In this document: positions 54,212-64,000 of the stretch, one piece after another
Layout: every line of letters begins with the position of its first letter
How positions within the stretch are numbered: position 1 is the stretch's first letter
Notes under the pieces: model-generated
The model's input: the letters and a program-made list of their open reading frames with translations, nothing else
What the model was told of the DNA's origin: nothing
Databases searched by the model: none
NCBI RefSeq assembly: GCF_000003195.3
Contig: NC_012876.2
Coordinates: 64,970,407 to 65,034,406, forward strand
From: Sorghum bicolor
Taxonomy: Eukaryota > Streptophyta > Magnoliopsida > Poales > Poaceae
Direction of reading: 5' to 3'
DNA length: 64,000 nucleotides
Made by a program: the position numbers and the translations under genes

Positions 54212-54370
54212 TTGTTAGTGCCGATGTAAATCCGAAGAACTCGTGTGCCCCAGGACTTGCAAATAGATCCCAACAAAGAGAATGCACGTTAAATGATTAT
54301 ACAGATGGATTAATTTCAGAAGCTGGTTATACAAGTTGTTTAATTGCATAATGCCCGTTACATTATTATA
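54212..54370. repeat. Right copy of the direct repeat flanking the nested insertion
   Basis: It starts TTGTTAGTGCCGATG and ends CGTTACATTATTATA. It is related to 18522-18709 and, more weakly, to about 58440-58570. Confidence 0.5.
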
Positions 54371-54857
54371 CAAGTTGTTTAATTCCAGAAATCCATGCTC
54401 GCAAAAAAAAATTTCCAGAAATCCGATGTCGATATATAGCCAGATACAAATTGATTGTACATGATGCGTGGCATTACTCATTCAAAAAAAAAACTGAAAA
54501 AATGATGTCATCACCACAAAATTGAATAGCGTAGCACACGGATTATAATATTGGGTGACACATATTACATATACAAGAACAAAATTAAAATAGGAGAGAG
54601 AGGAATTCGAAACAACAACAAAACAACAATTAGGCAAGCACATTCATGTGTGCGTTTGCCGCGCGCACCACGCATGCACATATATATATCATCAGGGTGC
54701 ATGCAGCACACATTATTGTTCTAGAGAAAATCAAAAGGGAAATAGTTTTGCCGTATCGGATATGTAGATCAGGCCAATTGCCAAGAACTGGCCGGCCGGA
54801 TCGATCGCCGTAGACGGAGGGCGAGATATCTCTCTGCCGGCGACGGCGACCGGTCGG

Positions 54858-55073
54858 TTAGTCGGAAGAGCTGCTGCTGGAGGGTGCGTCCGACGACGAC
54901 GACGACGACTCCGGGGACGAGGCGTCGGGGCTGGGAGCGGGCGCGTCGGAGGAGGACTCCATGGACCTGCCCTCCACGACGTCGGCGCGCGCCGCGTCGA
55001 CGACTGTCGTGAGTGGCGCCACCGCGACGGCGGCCAGGAGGAGCACGACCAGGAACACGCAGGCGCGGGCCAT
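54858..55073 (-). CDS. Small secreted Ser/Pro/Asp-rich protein, 71 aa (tandem copy 1)
   Basis: Function not recognised. The protein starts MARACVFLVVLLLAAVAVAP, a signal peptide with likely cleavage after VVDA. The mature part of about 44 residues contains GRSMESSSDAPAPSPDASSP and ends in Ser runs split by DAP. The composition suggests an arabinogalactan-like or Ser-rich extracellular peptide. The ATG is at 55073-55071 and the stop TAA at 54858-54860. A TATA box (TATATAAA, minus) lies at 55168-55175, about 95 bp upstream. Copy 2 at 59134 encodes an almost identical protein with a similar promoter, so purifying selection or recent duplication is likely. Confidence 0.7.
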   Translation of the reverse strand: MARACVFLVVLLLAAVAVAPLTTVVDAARADVVEGRSMESSSDAPAPSPDASSPESSSSSSDAPSSSSSSD

Positions 55074-55167
55074 TGCTGATGCTAGCTGCCTTGGTGGCTT
55101 GACCGAGAGTGGCTTGTTGTGTGTGTGAGTGTGACTGCGATGACGGTACGGGGCGGGGGCGCGGGTG

Positions 55168-55175
55168 TTTATATA
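55168..55175 (-). promoter_or_regulatory. TATA box of secreted-protein gene copy 1
   Basis: GTATATAAACACC on the minus strand, about 95 bp upstream of the start codon. Copy 2 has a TATA box in the same relative place. Confidence 0.6.
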
Positions 55176-55859
55176 CGAGACCGTGTGGCTATTTTTAGGC
55201 GGTTCGGTTCCCTCCAGAGCTCCAGGCGAGCGTTTATTTGGTGGCCTGTACGTACGTGGCTCCTCGTGTCGTGTGGTCGCGCACCACCCTCGCACGACGT
55301 CACGGATGCATGCACATGCACGTACGAGTCTCCATCCCCCATCTGCCACACGCCCAAACACCCAAATTAGGAGCTGCGAACGCCATAGACTTGCAAACGA
55401 GTCTATGGCCAATGCAGCCGTATTACTAATCGTGTCGTGTCGTATGCCCATCATACATGGCTCCACCTCTGTTCCTCGATCAAAAAAAAAAGACTCCTCC
55501 TTTAGTCCATATACAACGCGTCTCTTATTAGACCCCCGCTCTCTGCGGCGAGGATCCGACGAACTCTACTGACTCTACTAACTCCTACTAGAGAGGAGGG
55601 ATCGAGGAGATCCGCCGGCGGCATCGCGCCGCTCGGGGAGGAGTGCTTGAGAGTACATAGTTTGGTATTGTATTTTCTTACAGAGTTTTTCCTCTCTTCC
55701 CTACTTATCTCTCACGCTACTGGCTTTTGCTGAGCAGGCCGAGCAGGCCCACTCCGGCCCAGCGGTCCTGCTGTTTGGGTGCCTTGTCCACGATCCTCTT
55801 CTGGGCCTTGAAGACTATGGAGGCTCCCTAGGATGGGGGATGCTGACATCTCTCTATCT

Positions 55860-57000
55860 TAAGGCGTGATCAATAATGAAGACACATAGTAATAATGGTC
55901 TCATACTAACTTTCTTAGAGTCAAAGTATCTTAGATTGACCAAATTTATATAATAACTTTCTTAGAGTCAAAGTATGTTAGATTGACCAAATTTATATAA
56001 TAACATAATAATATTTATGATATCAAATAAGTATTATTAAATTTTTCATTAATTAAATTTTTATAGTATATTTATTTGATGTCATAAATCTTTTAATTTT
56101 TTTCTAAAATTTTGATCAAACTTGAGATGTTTTGACGCTCTAACAAGTTAAAATGACTTATAATTTGGAATGAAGGGAGCTAAAATATAATGTAATAGCA
56201 TTGAGGATATTAAACTCCCAATGGCTATGCATTTATTTATTCAATGATCTCGTCCATGATAATATAATAGCGTTGCTAAACCAAACAATTGCAACGCACC
56301 TGGTCTGGTATAGCAGCCACTACTGCATAAACAATTTTACACAAACGTGCTAAAATGGTTTTGAGAGGCAGTCAAGTCCATGTCGCAAGCCTAGATGCAG
56401 AACCATGCATGCGTGCCACCAGTTTGGAGAGGAAGGGGACTCAAGTGCCGCTTGAAATGATCTAGATGGCTAGAAGGGGATGAATAATCTATACAAATTT
56501 TCTCTGCAATTGCACAAGCATTAGAGCAAAGCAGTTACAACAATAAGACGCTCTAATAGTAACTAGTTTGTCTAGCTCTATTCCACCTAAATGCAAGCCT
56601 CCGCCTCCTACACAAGTCTAGTAGCAAGGTAGTCTACCACTGAAGCACTCAAATACACATAAAAGGTTAGCAACTAAACAAGCTACAATGCTACACTGTA
56701 GGGCTAAACTAGCTAGAATAGCAACTAAATATAGCTACTCTACCATTAAAGTTACCACTACACTAGAGAGCTACAAAAACAAGCAAGCAACTGCGGAGGC
56801 TATATGAATGGAAAACATGAGTGTAGATGATGAAACTATCGAGCGAAATAGGGAGACATGATTTATTCTTGTGGTTTTCTTGCTTGCCGGTAGCCTACAT
56901 CCACGTTGAGTTTATATATCATTATGACTTCCCCACTATGAATTCAGTCTGACTAGCTAGTTCATGAAAAGTCAAAACCTACAGTTATAAGATAATAGAA
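55860..57000. other. Intergenic with a 47-bp tandem repeat
   Basis: At 55907-56003 a 47-bp unit (TAACTTTCTTAGAGTCAAAG, then TATSTTAGATTGACC, then AAATTTATATAA) occurs twice in tandem within a Stowaway-like AT-rich stretch. No gene is seen in the rest. Confidence 0.55.
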
Positions 57001-59030
57001 AGTATAAAATTTTTAGTAGTGAGCAATAATTATGTGATGAGCCACTACATGGCTAAAAAACTCATGGGCAAGACATCCCCGGGCATTTTTTTTTAGAAGC
57101 AGAATACATTCTCGCATAGGTTCAGAAACCCTTCGAACTCCTATCTCACCCATACATAGCGGCATCGTAACCCATGTGTTTTGGCATGGGACATATGAAA
57201 AAAACTTTGATTGATAATCGGCATAATAGCTGTGATGCCACGCTTGACGATACAATAGGTCCAAATTAAATTTAAAAATTTTCAGCATTTTCCACCTCCG
57301 AATTTGGATCTAGATTCAAAATTTATGTCAGTTGCTCAAAGTTTCAATACCCATTTCAGCATTTCCACACTTAGACTAGTTGTTAGCCATGACTAAAAAT
57401 AGTCAGCTATAAATTTAGCCAACTAGTTATTAGCCTTTGCTTGTTGGGATCCTCAACTAAAATTAAGTCCTAGACAAAAATACTCTCCCTCCAACCTTTT
57501 CTCTCTCACCCTGCTAGAGAGATAATAGAGGATAGAGGTGACTTTTTTTTATATATGTAGCACTTTAGACTTTGTTAGCTAGGTTTGAAGGACTAGTGAA
57601 CTAACAATTAGTTGGGCTTTGGTTAAACTCTTGCCTACCCATTGGCCAACTAACAACTAGTTGGGCTTTGGTTAAACCTTTGCCTACTCATTGCATTGGC
57701 CCTCTTGTTTAGATCTTTAATTAAAGGCTAAAGTTTAGCAACTCCTCCCTCATTTCCAAATTATAAGTTACTTTAGCTTTTTTGGTACATCTAAGCGACT
57801 TATAATTTAGAACGGAGTAGTAGTTAACTCATAGGATCAAAACATGCCCTTACTTGTTTGTTTGTGTTTCTAAATCCAGACCCCATATGCTATTTAATGT
57901 CATGGCGATGGTTGGCCCTCCATAGCAGTAGCTATCATGTATTCTTACCAAAAAAATTGGGCATAGGTGGTTTTTGGGTTGGCCGTCAGCTTATGTTGTA
58001 CTCTCTCTATCCACAAAAGTTTAATCAATGTTATTAATTGAAATACTAATATTTATGGTACAAAATAAGTACAATATATTAAAATAATTATGAAATATAT
58101 TTTCGTAGTAAAACTAGCTAATTGGAGACATAAATATTAATAGTATTCACTATAAACTTGATAAAAGTTAAGCTAATTTAACTTGCACAAATCTCATATC
58201 CATGCATTATTCTTCCGTGAATAGAGGTAGTAGTTTGTTGTTGTAGTGGACAATGTTAGTTTAGAGTTGTGGCGGCTTGTGGCACATGGTGTGTGTTATT
58301 GTCTCCTAGACTGGACGCTGAGTTAAAGTTGCAATTTTGCCTTTTTTTTGGGTAGGCTCTCAAGATTACTTATTTACACTGTATTTTCTTTTATATCAAT
58401 AAAATAGGCAGTGCCTTTTTTATTTAAAAAGAAAAAAACATAATCCGATCTGGAGAAGTCATATGCCCCCCAAGAACTTGCAACAAACCCCAACAAGAGA
58501 ATGTCTGTTGGACGATTATACAAATTAGTTAATTCCAGAAGCTGATTATACAAGCTGTTTAATCTATATATTTTATATAGACAAACTCCACTAAACTAAT
58601 TATCTTGTACCTCCTTTCGCCACATCATCATTCACCTTTCATAACCGCGGCGACGTGTGGAGAATCTTCCTAGTTTTAGAATGCCTATTACATATTATAC
58701 AATGCAAGTGCTTCATATATATCGAGGTGGAACTAATAATACATAATGCGTGTGACGTTGCTCATTCGAAAAAAAAACTGAAAGACGAATGATCATGAAA
58801 ACAAAATTAAATTAAGGGCTGTCATCACCACAAAATCAAAGGGCGTAGCACGCACGCACGCACGCACTATATTGGGTGACGCATGTTACATATACATACA
58901 TGAACCAAAAAAAAAACATAGAGGAAAGAAAAAAAAAAACAATTAGGCAAGCACATTCCAGCATATATACGTTTGCCGCGGCCGCGCGCGCACCCATCAG
59001 GCCGGGTGCAGCACATTATTATTCCAGAGA
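57000..59030. other. Duplicated intergenic segment, no gene seen
   Basis: Parts are related to 17.9-18.7 kb (see the repeat there) and to the region just downstream of gene copy 1. A short CTCCTCCCTCATTTCCAAATT to GAACGGAGTAG block near 57744-57815 looks like a Stowaway-type MITE. Confidence 0.45.
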
Positions 59031-59133
59031 ATCATAATTTTGCCGGATCGGATTATATATATAGGTAGATCACGCCAAGAACTCGATCGCCATAGATGCA
59101 TGGAGATCTCTGTCGGCGACGGCGACCCGTCGG

Positions 59134-59349
59134 TTAGTCGGAAGAGCTGCTGCTGGAGGGTGCGTCCGACGACGATGACGACGACTCCGGGGACGAGGCG
59201 TCGGGGCTGGGAGCGGGCGCGTCGGAGGAGGACTCCATGGACCTGCCCTCCACGATGTCGGGGCGCGCCGCGTCGACGACCGTCGTGAGTGGCGCCACCG
59301 CGACGGCGGCCAGGAGGAGCACGACGAGGAACACGCAGGCGCGGGCCAT
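59134..59349 (-). CDS. Small secreted Ser/Pro/Asp-rich protein, 71 aa (tandem copy 2)
   Basis: Paralogue of the gene at 54858-55073. The protein starts MARACVFLVVLLLAAVAVAP, and the few differences are in the VVDAARPDIVEGRSM region (copy 1 has ARADVVEGRSM). The mature Ser/Asp/Pro-rich part is the same. The start is ATG at 59349-59347. A TATA box (TATATAAAA, minus, 59460-59468) lies about 110 bp upstream. Flanking sequence on both sides is also duplicated, so the unit of duplication includes promoter and downstream DNA. The two genes lie about 4.3 kb apart on the same strand. Confidence 0.7.
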   Translation of the reverse strand: MARACVFLVVLLLAAVAVAPLTTVVDAARPDIVEGRSMESSSDAPAPSPDASSPESSSSSSDAPSSSSSSD

Positions 59350-59459
59350 TGCTGCTGCCTTGGTGGCGGTGCGTCGGAGCGAGAGTGGCAGCTGTGTTTC
59401 TTGTTTGCTTGCTGTGTGTTGCGAATTGCGATGACGGTACCAGGCGGCCGGCCGCGGCC

Positions 59460-59468
59460 TTTTATATA
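59460..59468 (-). promoter_or_regulatory. TATA box of secreted-protein gene copy 2
   Basis: CGTATATAAAAGG on the minus strand, about 110 bp upstream of the start codon. Confidence 0.6.
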
Positions 59469-59769
59469 CGATACGAGATACGAGACCGGCCGTGTGTGTG
59501 TTGTGTGGTTATTTTTAGGGGAGGCCGGGGAGAGGCCGTGCATGCGTTCCCTGCAGCTCCAGGCGCGCCAAGCGTTTGGTGGCATGTAGATCCTCCCGTC
59601 CGCGTGTCGTGTGGTCGCGCACGACGACCCTCGCATGACTCGGGCGGATGCACGAGTCTTTCGGCCATCTGCCACACGCCCAAACGACGGCGACTTATAG
59701 TGGGAGAAGAAGCCGCACGTACGCCATAAAAAATGGCAAACGAAGGTCACGGTCCGGCACGGCACGGCT

Positions 59770-60839
59770 CGATATATATTATTTTTGCTAAAATTTTTTA
59801 TAAAAATAAGTGATCAAAATTGTGCTTTGGAGATCGTGTCGTTGTCGTAAACGACTTCTAAATCTTATACGGAGGGAGTAACATGACAACTTGCAAGGAC
59901 ACAACTTATGTTGATATGGATACATGATGTAAATGTGGACTCGTTGTCTTAGTCGTGCCAAACCGACTTGTAGGCTTGATGAGACCGTCGTGCCACCATG
60001 GAAATGAGTCGAGAGGAAGTGAAGGAGGGGAGAGGGGAGCACGATGGCAACTGAAGGTAGTGCGGCAGTCGTCAAGAGAGGGTCAGTTTGGACATGTGGG
60101 TGTCAATTGGGTAGAGCTAAGAGTTATGATTATATGGAATGTGAGAGAGTTATATATGAGGACATGTCTTTCTTTAGTGGAATTTTCGTTAATCATACCA
60201 GCACTATGGACCAAGAGAGTGACCCAAACACGCTCCACAGGTCGGGCCAAGCACAATTCGCATCAAGGTGTGTCATGGCTTGACCATACAAAAGTTGCAA
60301 ACCGCCTGCTAGCCCATATCGATACGATCAACAATACTATTGATGCAGGGTTCCCAATCTTCTTGTTATAGGATAGAAAAGGGGGGATAACTTGATCCGT
60401 GCAACCTGACGAACCAATGGCACCAACAGCCACTCTGGGTAGCCACTTGTGACAAATAAATTTGCCCAACCACACACAGTGGATTGATGTCTACCTGAAC
60501 CAAATAAAGGTAGATACAAGCTCTTGCAAAGGATACACAAGAACAAGTGGAAGAGAAAACTCTCAATCCTCAAGGTGGTAGCTATGGCACAACACTATAT
60601 AAGGACAAGAGCACTTGGCTTCTTTGTTTTTCTGAGTTCAATTTATGGTTAGGGTTGCAGGGATTAGTGGGGGTGTTATTTATACTAGGAACATCCCTCT
60701 TAGTTGGGCTGAATGGGTTGGTTTTGGCCCAGTTCGACAACAATAGAGTTCAGCACCAGTGTTCACTAGAATAGGTATAACTCATCCTACAAAGCTCCAA
60801 ACGATGTGCCGTCAGTTGCATATAAAAGTAGACTTTACC

Positions 60840-60840
<1 letters not shown>
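59770..60840. other. Intergenic, no gene seen
   Basis: Short frames on both strands without recognisable domains. Confidence 0.45.

Positions 60841-60845
<5 letters not shown>

Positions 60846-60894
<49 letters not shown>
60846..60894. repeat. TA microsatellite, left of the inverted-repeat element
   Basis: About 24 TA units. A second TA run lies at 62736-62777. The two appear to be parts of one microsatellite split by an insertion. Confidence 0.85.
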
Positions 60895-60896
<2 letters not shown>

Positions 60897-62733
60897 TACA
60901 TTTTCTATACTCCTAGGAGTAATTACTCCCACCATTTAGTATGCGCAAGGGAGGGCCATCCAGTGCCGCAGACTTAGCTAATGGGGGGCTTCAGGGATAC
61001 TTACCGGGTTTGCGGGTCGAGAGTATGTACGTGAAGGGTGGAGAAAAAAAATATAGCTGATAACTTCCGTAAAAAAGAGATAAGGTTTAGTCGTTGGCTG
61101 TTGACGTTTGTTTTTACAACAATTTTCTTTTGACGTTGGGTTGGCATGCGGTTGGCCGGTTGGGTACATATTTTTTAAACTATGTGTATTAAATAGTAGT
61201 ATGTATATATACCCGATTTTCTAAAGTATGTATGGATACTTTTTGCAGCGATGTGGTTGTGCATATGTGCATATACCTAATTTTTTTTAAGTATACACAT
61301 ACTTTTTTTCATATATAAAAGTACATATTCATACTTTTTTAAAGAGGAGTATATAAGCATACTTTTTCCTGAAAGGAGTATTTATTCATATACTTTTATA
61401 TATGGAGTATGTACACATACTTTTTCTAGATGATTTACATTTAATGTGGACGTTTTCTTCTCAGTGGGTTGTACACTCACTGAATGATTGTAAGCTACTT
61501 GATTCATTTAGATCATACTCTATTTCTTTTCAGAAAGTCTTTCGATATATTCTTGACAAATGGAGCATACTTTAGTTACAAAGATTCTCTGTGTGAATTA
61601 CAATTGGAGCATACTTACATATATGCTATGAGTATATACGAGTATGATTACATGACCAGACAAGCCTATTTGATCTCCTAATGGATTCAAACAGGCACTA
61701 AATAGAGGAGTGCACACACTTTTCGATTAATTGACTATGCATGTATGCTAGTAGATAAAGCAGATTTGTACCACGCCGCTGCCGCAATACTACTCGGTGA
61801 TGAACTGGCATTATAATCTGAAACAACAAATCTGAAAAGTATCAGCAGACTAGAATCTGAAAAGTATCAGCAGATACTATGAATCTGAAAAGTATCAGCA
61901 TATACTAGAGGCATTGAAGAACAAACCTGTGCCTATGCCGTGCAGCCGACACGGCTGTGCATGCGCCGCCGCCGTTTGGAGCTAGCGTCGGTCACCCATA
62001 TGGCTTGAGTCGCCCGGCCATGGGGAGCATGTCGCCGTCGTGGCCTAGCCAGAGGATGCCAGTCACGCAGAGGAGAGCACCATGGAGGGTGCCGTGCGCA
62101 GGGACCAGCAGCGCGCCGCTGGGGGACACCACCGCAGGGGAATGCGAAGTCGTGCTGCCGCCGATGGACGCAGCCGATGGGTGAGCCACGCGGGGGGTGG
62201 GCTGGGGCCAGGCATTCCACTGCTAGGGGATCCGCGCATGGTGCTTGCACGAGATGGTCGGGGGCTCCACTGCCGTGGAATTAGAGGCGCCGCCGCCAGG
62301 AGGTCCATGGGGCGCCGCCGCCTGGAGGTCCACAGGGCGCCACCGCCACCGGCGAGAGAGGGCTCGCCGCCACTAGGAGCCACCGATGCCAGGATGGCCA
62401 TGCTGAGGGATTCCATCGTTGCATCACTATCGGAATGGGAAGGCAGGAAGCATCGTGGTCCAATCCACATCCACCAAGGGGCGAGGCGCCGCCGCCACCA
62501 GCATGCGTGAGATCCAGAAATAGGAAGAAGAGAAATCAAGAGAGAGAGAGGAAAGAGAAATGAGTAGACTAGTGTATTTTACGGGGCAATAGATGATCCT
62601 AGAATTTAGTATTGTATATTTTCTAAGCGGGTCTGCTTGTTAACCCGGTAAGAAAAATATGAGGAGATAGGTGTAGTATATGTGTCTGGTTGAAAGAGGG
62701 AGTAACTACTCCTAGAGAGTAGAAAAAAATTTA

Positions 62734-62737
<4 letters not shown>
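60893..62737. mobile_element. Inverted-repeat element inserted in a TA microsatellite, with GC-rich insert
   Basis: The left end reads ATGGTACATTTTCTATACTC, then CTAGGAGTAATTACTCCC. The inverse of the right end reads ATGGTAAATTTTTTTCTACT, then CTAGGAGTAGTTACTCCC. These are imperfect TIRs of about 40 bp, and TA runs flank both sides. Insertion into TA microsatellites is typical of grass Micron-type MITEs. At 1.85 kb the element is long for a MITE: the middle (61930-62515) is GC-rich and unlike its surroundings, as if captured. No transposase is present. Confidence 0.6.
61829..61908. repeat. Short tandem repeat (AATCTGAAAAGTATCAGCA unit)
   Basis: Three copies of a unit of about 28-30 bp containing AATCTGAAAAGTATCAGCA, just left of the GC-rich insert. 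Confidence 0.75.

Positions 62738-62777
<40 letters not shown>
62736..62777. repeat. TA microsatellite, right of the inverted-repeat element
   Basis: About 21 TA units. Confidence 0.85.
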
Positions 62778-62782
<5 letters not shown>

Positions 62783-63430
62783 TGGAACCATCGAGATTGG
62801 TACCAAATTCACCATGAATCTGGAAGTCAAAATCTAGGCAGCAACACTCATCTTCAACTTGCTTTCTATGGACACTGTGGCCTATCCATCCATGGAGTAT
62901 TTTGTAAAACCTGAGTACATGTGTTGCACCTCTGTTAGGCAGTAAATCATTCCTAGTGGATGTATGCTCATAATCAATAAGGAGCGAATTCACCTTATGT
63001 TGCAGTCGATGCGCTCTCGCCCGAGTCATTGGACCCTTGTAGACATTACAAGGCTTGTTCAACACATGGTTGTGTACTATTATCATGATGGATGTCCTCA
63101 TCAACTACTCTCTTCATCGTATAAAGAATGTGATTCTCACTTCTCAATTTTTTAACGTTGACCAAATATATATAGAAAAACATTCATACTTATGTTGCAT
63201 AACTAGTATCGTTAGATAAATCACAAAATATGTTTTAGTAATAAATTTATTTAAAGATACAAATATAGGTAATATTTTTTATAAACTTAGCTAAACTTTT
63301 TAAAAAATAACTAGCACAAATACCATAGCGGCACTTTTTTTAGAACTACTAGGGTGTTATTTATAACACGGTTTATTTAGCACACGGCTCCTACTTCAAG
63401 ATCCACGCAAAAGATTTGAACTTGTGAAAT

Positions 63431-63681
63431 ACTCCTAGTCCCGAATAAATAGATTTTTAGAGTTACCTTAAGTCAAATTTTTTAAATGTTGATTAACTTT
63501 CTAGAAAAATCGCTAAGATTTATGATATTAAATTAGTACCATTAGATTTACCATACAATATATTTTCACAAGATGCTGATTTTACATTATTGTTATTCTT
63601 TTTGTATAAAGTTAGTTAAACTTAAAAAAGTTTGATTGACACAAACTATAGGAATTGATTTATTTAGGGATGGAGAGAGTA
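63431..63681. mobile_element. Stowaway-like MITE
   Basis: The left end is ACTCCTAGTCCCGAATAAAT and the right end is GGAATTGATTTATTTAGGGA followed by TGGAGAGAGTA. These are imperfect inverted ends with the family's GAGTA/TACTC signature. The interior is AT-rich. The stretches at 63130-63300 and 63720-63930 have similar composition and may be further degraded copies. Confidence 0.5.
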
Positions 63682-64000
63682 AACAGAATGTTTTAAACAA
63701 ATGCACATAGTCCACAGTAATACTCGTCTTGTCCTTAAATATATGTCGTCATGGTTTGTGTGTTGATAAATTTAACTAAATTTATAGAAAATATTAGCAA
63801 CACATGTATCTCTAAATAATTTTTTTTATAAAAATAGATTCAATGATCTATATTATGATATCAATTATGTAACATAAATATCAGCATTGATTATATATAT
63901 TTAGTCAAAGTTATTTTTCAGCAAATTATCAGCCTGTTCGTTGGGATGATAAATTATAGCTGAAAATATTATTTGCTGATTTGTTGTGGAGAAAAACACC

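Noticed and set aside
61933..62539. Several 65-158-codon frames in the GC-rich centre of the TA-flanked element
   Set aside because: All frames on both strands are open because of the GC content; none has a recognisable domain.

Overview
The window is plant nuclear DNA from a grass, most likely a panicoid such as Sorghum. The evidence is a dense set of grass-type MITEs (including many copies of a family that starts GGCCTTGTTTAGTTC), an intron-containing plant INCENP gene, a histone H2B gene with plant-type promoter elements, and nested LTR retrotransposons, a Helitron and a Mutator-like element (MULE). There is no sign of bacterial DNA, and I saw no tRNA, rRNA or CRISPR array. Identifications come from reading motifs and splice signals by eye; no database search was run.

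Left arm (1-18.5 kb), the host gene space. MITEs lie at 0.8-3.3 kb. A minus-strand INCENP (inner centromere protein) gene runs 11257 to at least 5770, with an internal tandem duplication and a local frame break. A minus-strand H2B gene lies at 13261-13719, with histone Type I promoter elements upstream. A cluster of four related MITEs follows at 14.0-15.2 kb, then a small secreted repeat protein at 16240-16740.

Centre (18.7-54.2 kb), a four-level nest of mobile elements. A degenerate LINE is split by a Helitron (minus orientation, 18832-53780) whose own sequence is only about 5.8 kb. It carries a relic of the Helitron Rep protein and fragments resembling cytidine deaminase, a SAMHD1-type HD protein, pectin acetylesterase and a Sel1-like protein, plus unidentified exon-like pieces. 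Two LTR retrotransposons sit inside it: a Reina-type chromovirus (21625-27098, TSD GATTC, plus strand) and a Tat/Retand-type Gypsy element (28970-52601, TSD ATATG, minus strand) with nearly identical LTRs. The Retand element has spliced genes on the strand opposite to gag-pol. Its gag is split by a 10.15-kb MULE (41032-51182, 9-bp TSD CCGAGGCTA) that carries a MURA-type transposase, a plant mobile domain (PMD) gene and two small GRF-like zinc-finger genes.

Right arm (54.2-64 kb). Two tandem paralogous genes for a 71-residue secreted Ser/Pro-rich protein (54858-55073 and 59134-59349, minus) lie in a segmental duplication that is also related to 17.9-18.7 kb. Further right, a 1.85-kb inverted-repeat element sits inside a TA microsatellite and carries a GC-rich insert. 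The rest is AT-rich and MITE-rich.

The most interesting objects are the multigene MULE, the antisense spliced genes of the Retand element, and the Helitron with its multi-gene capture.
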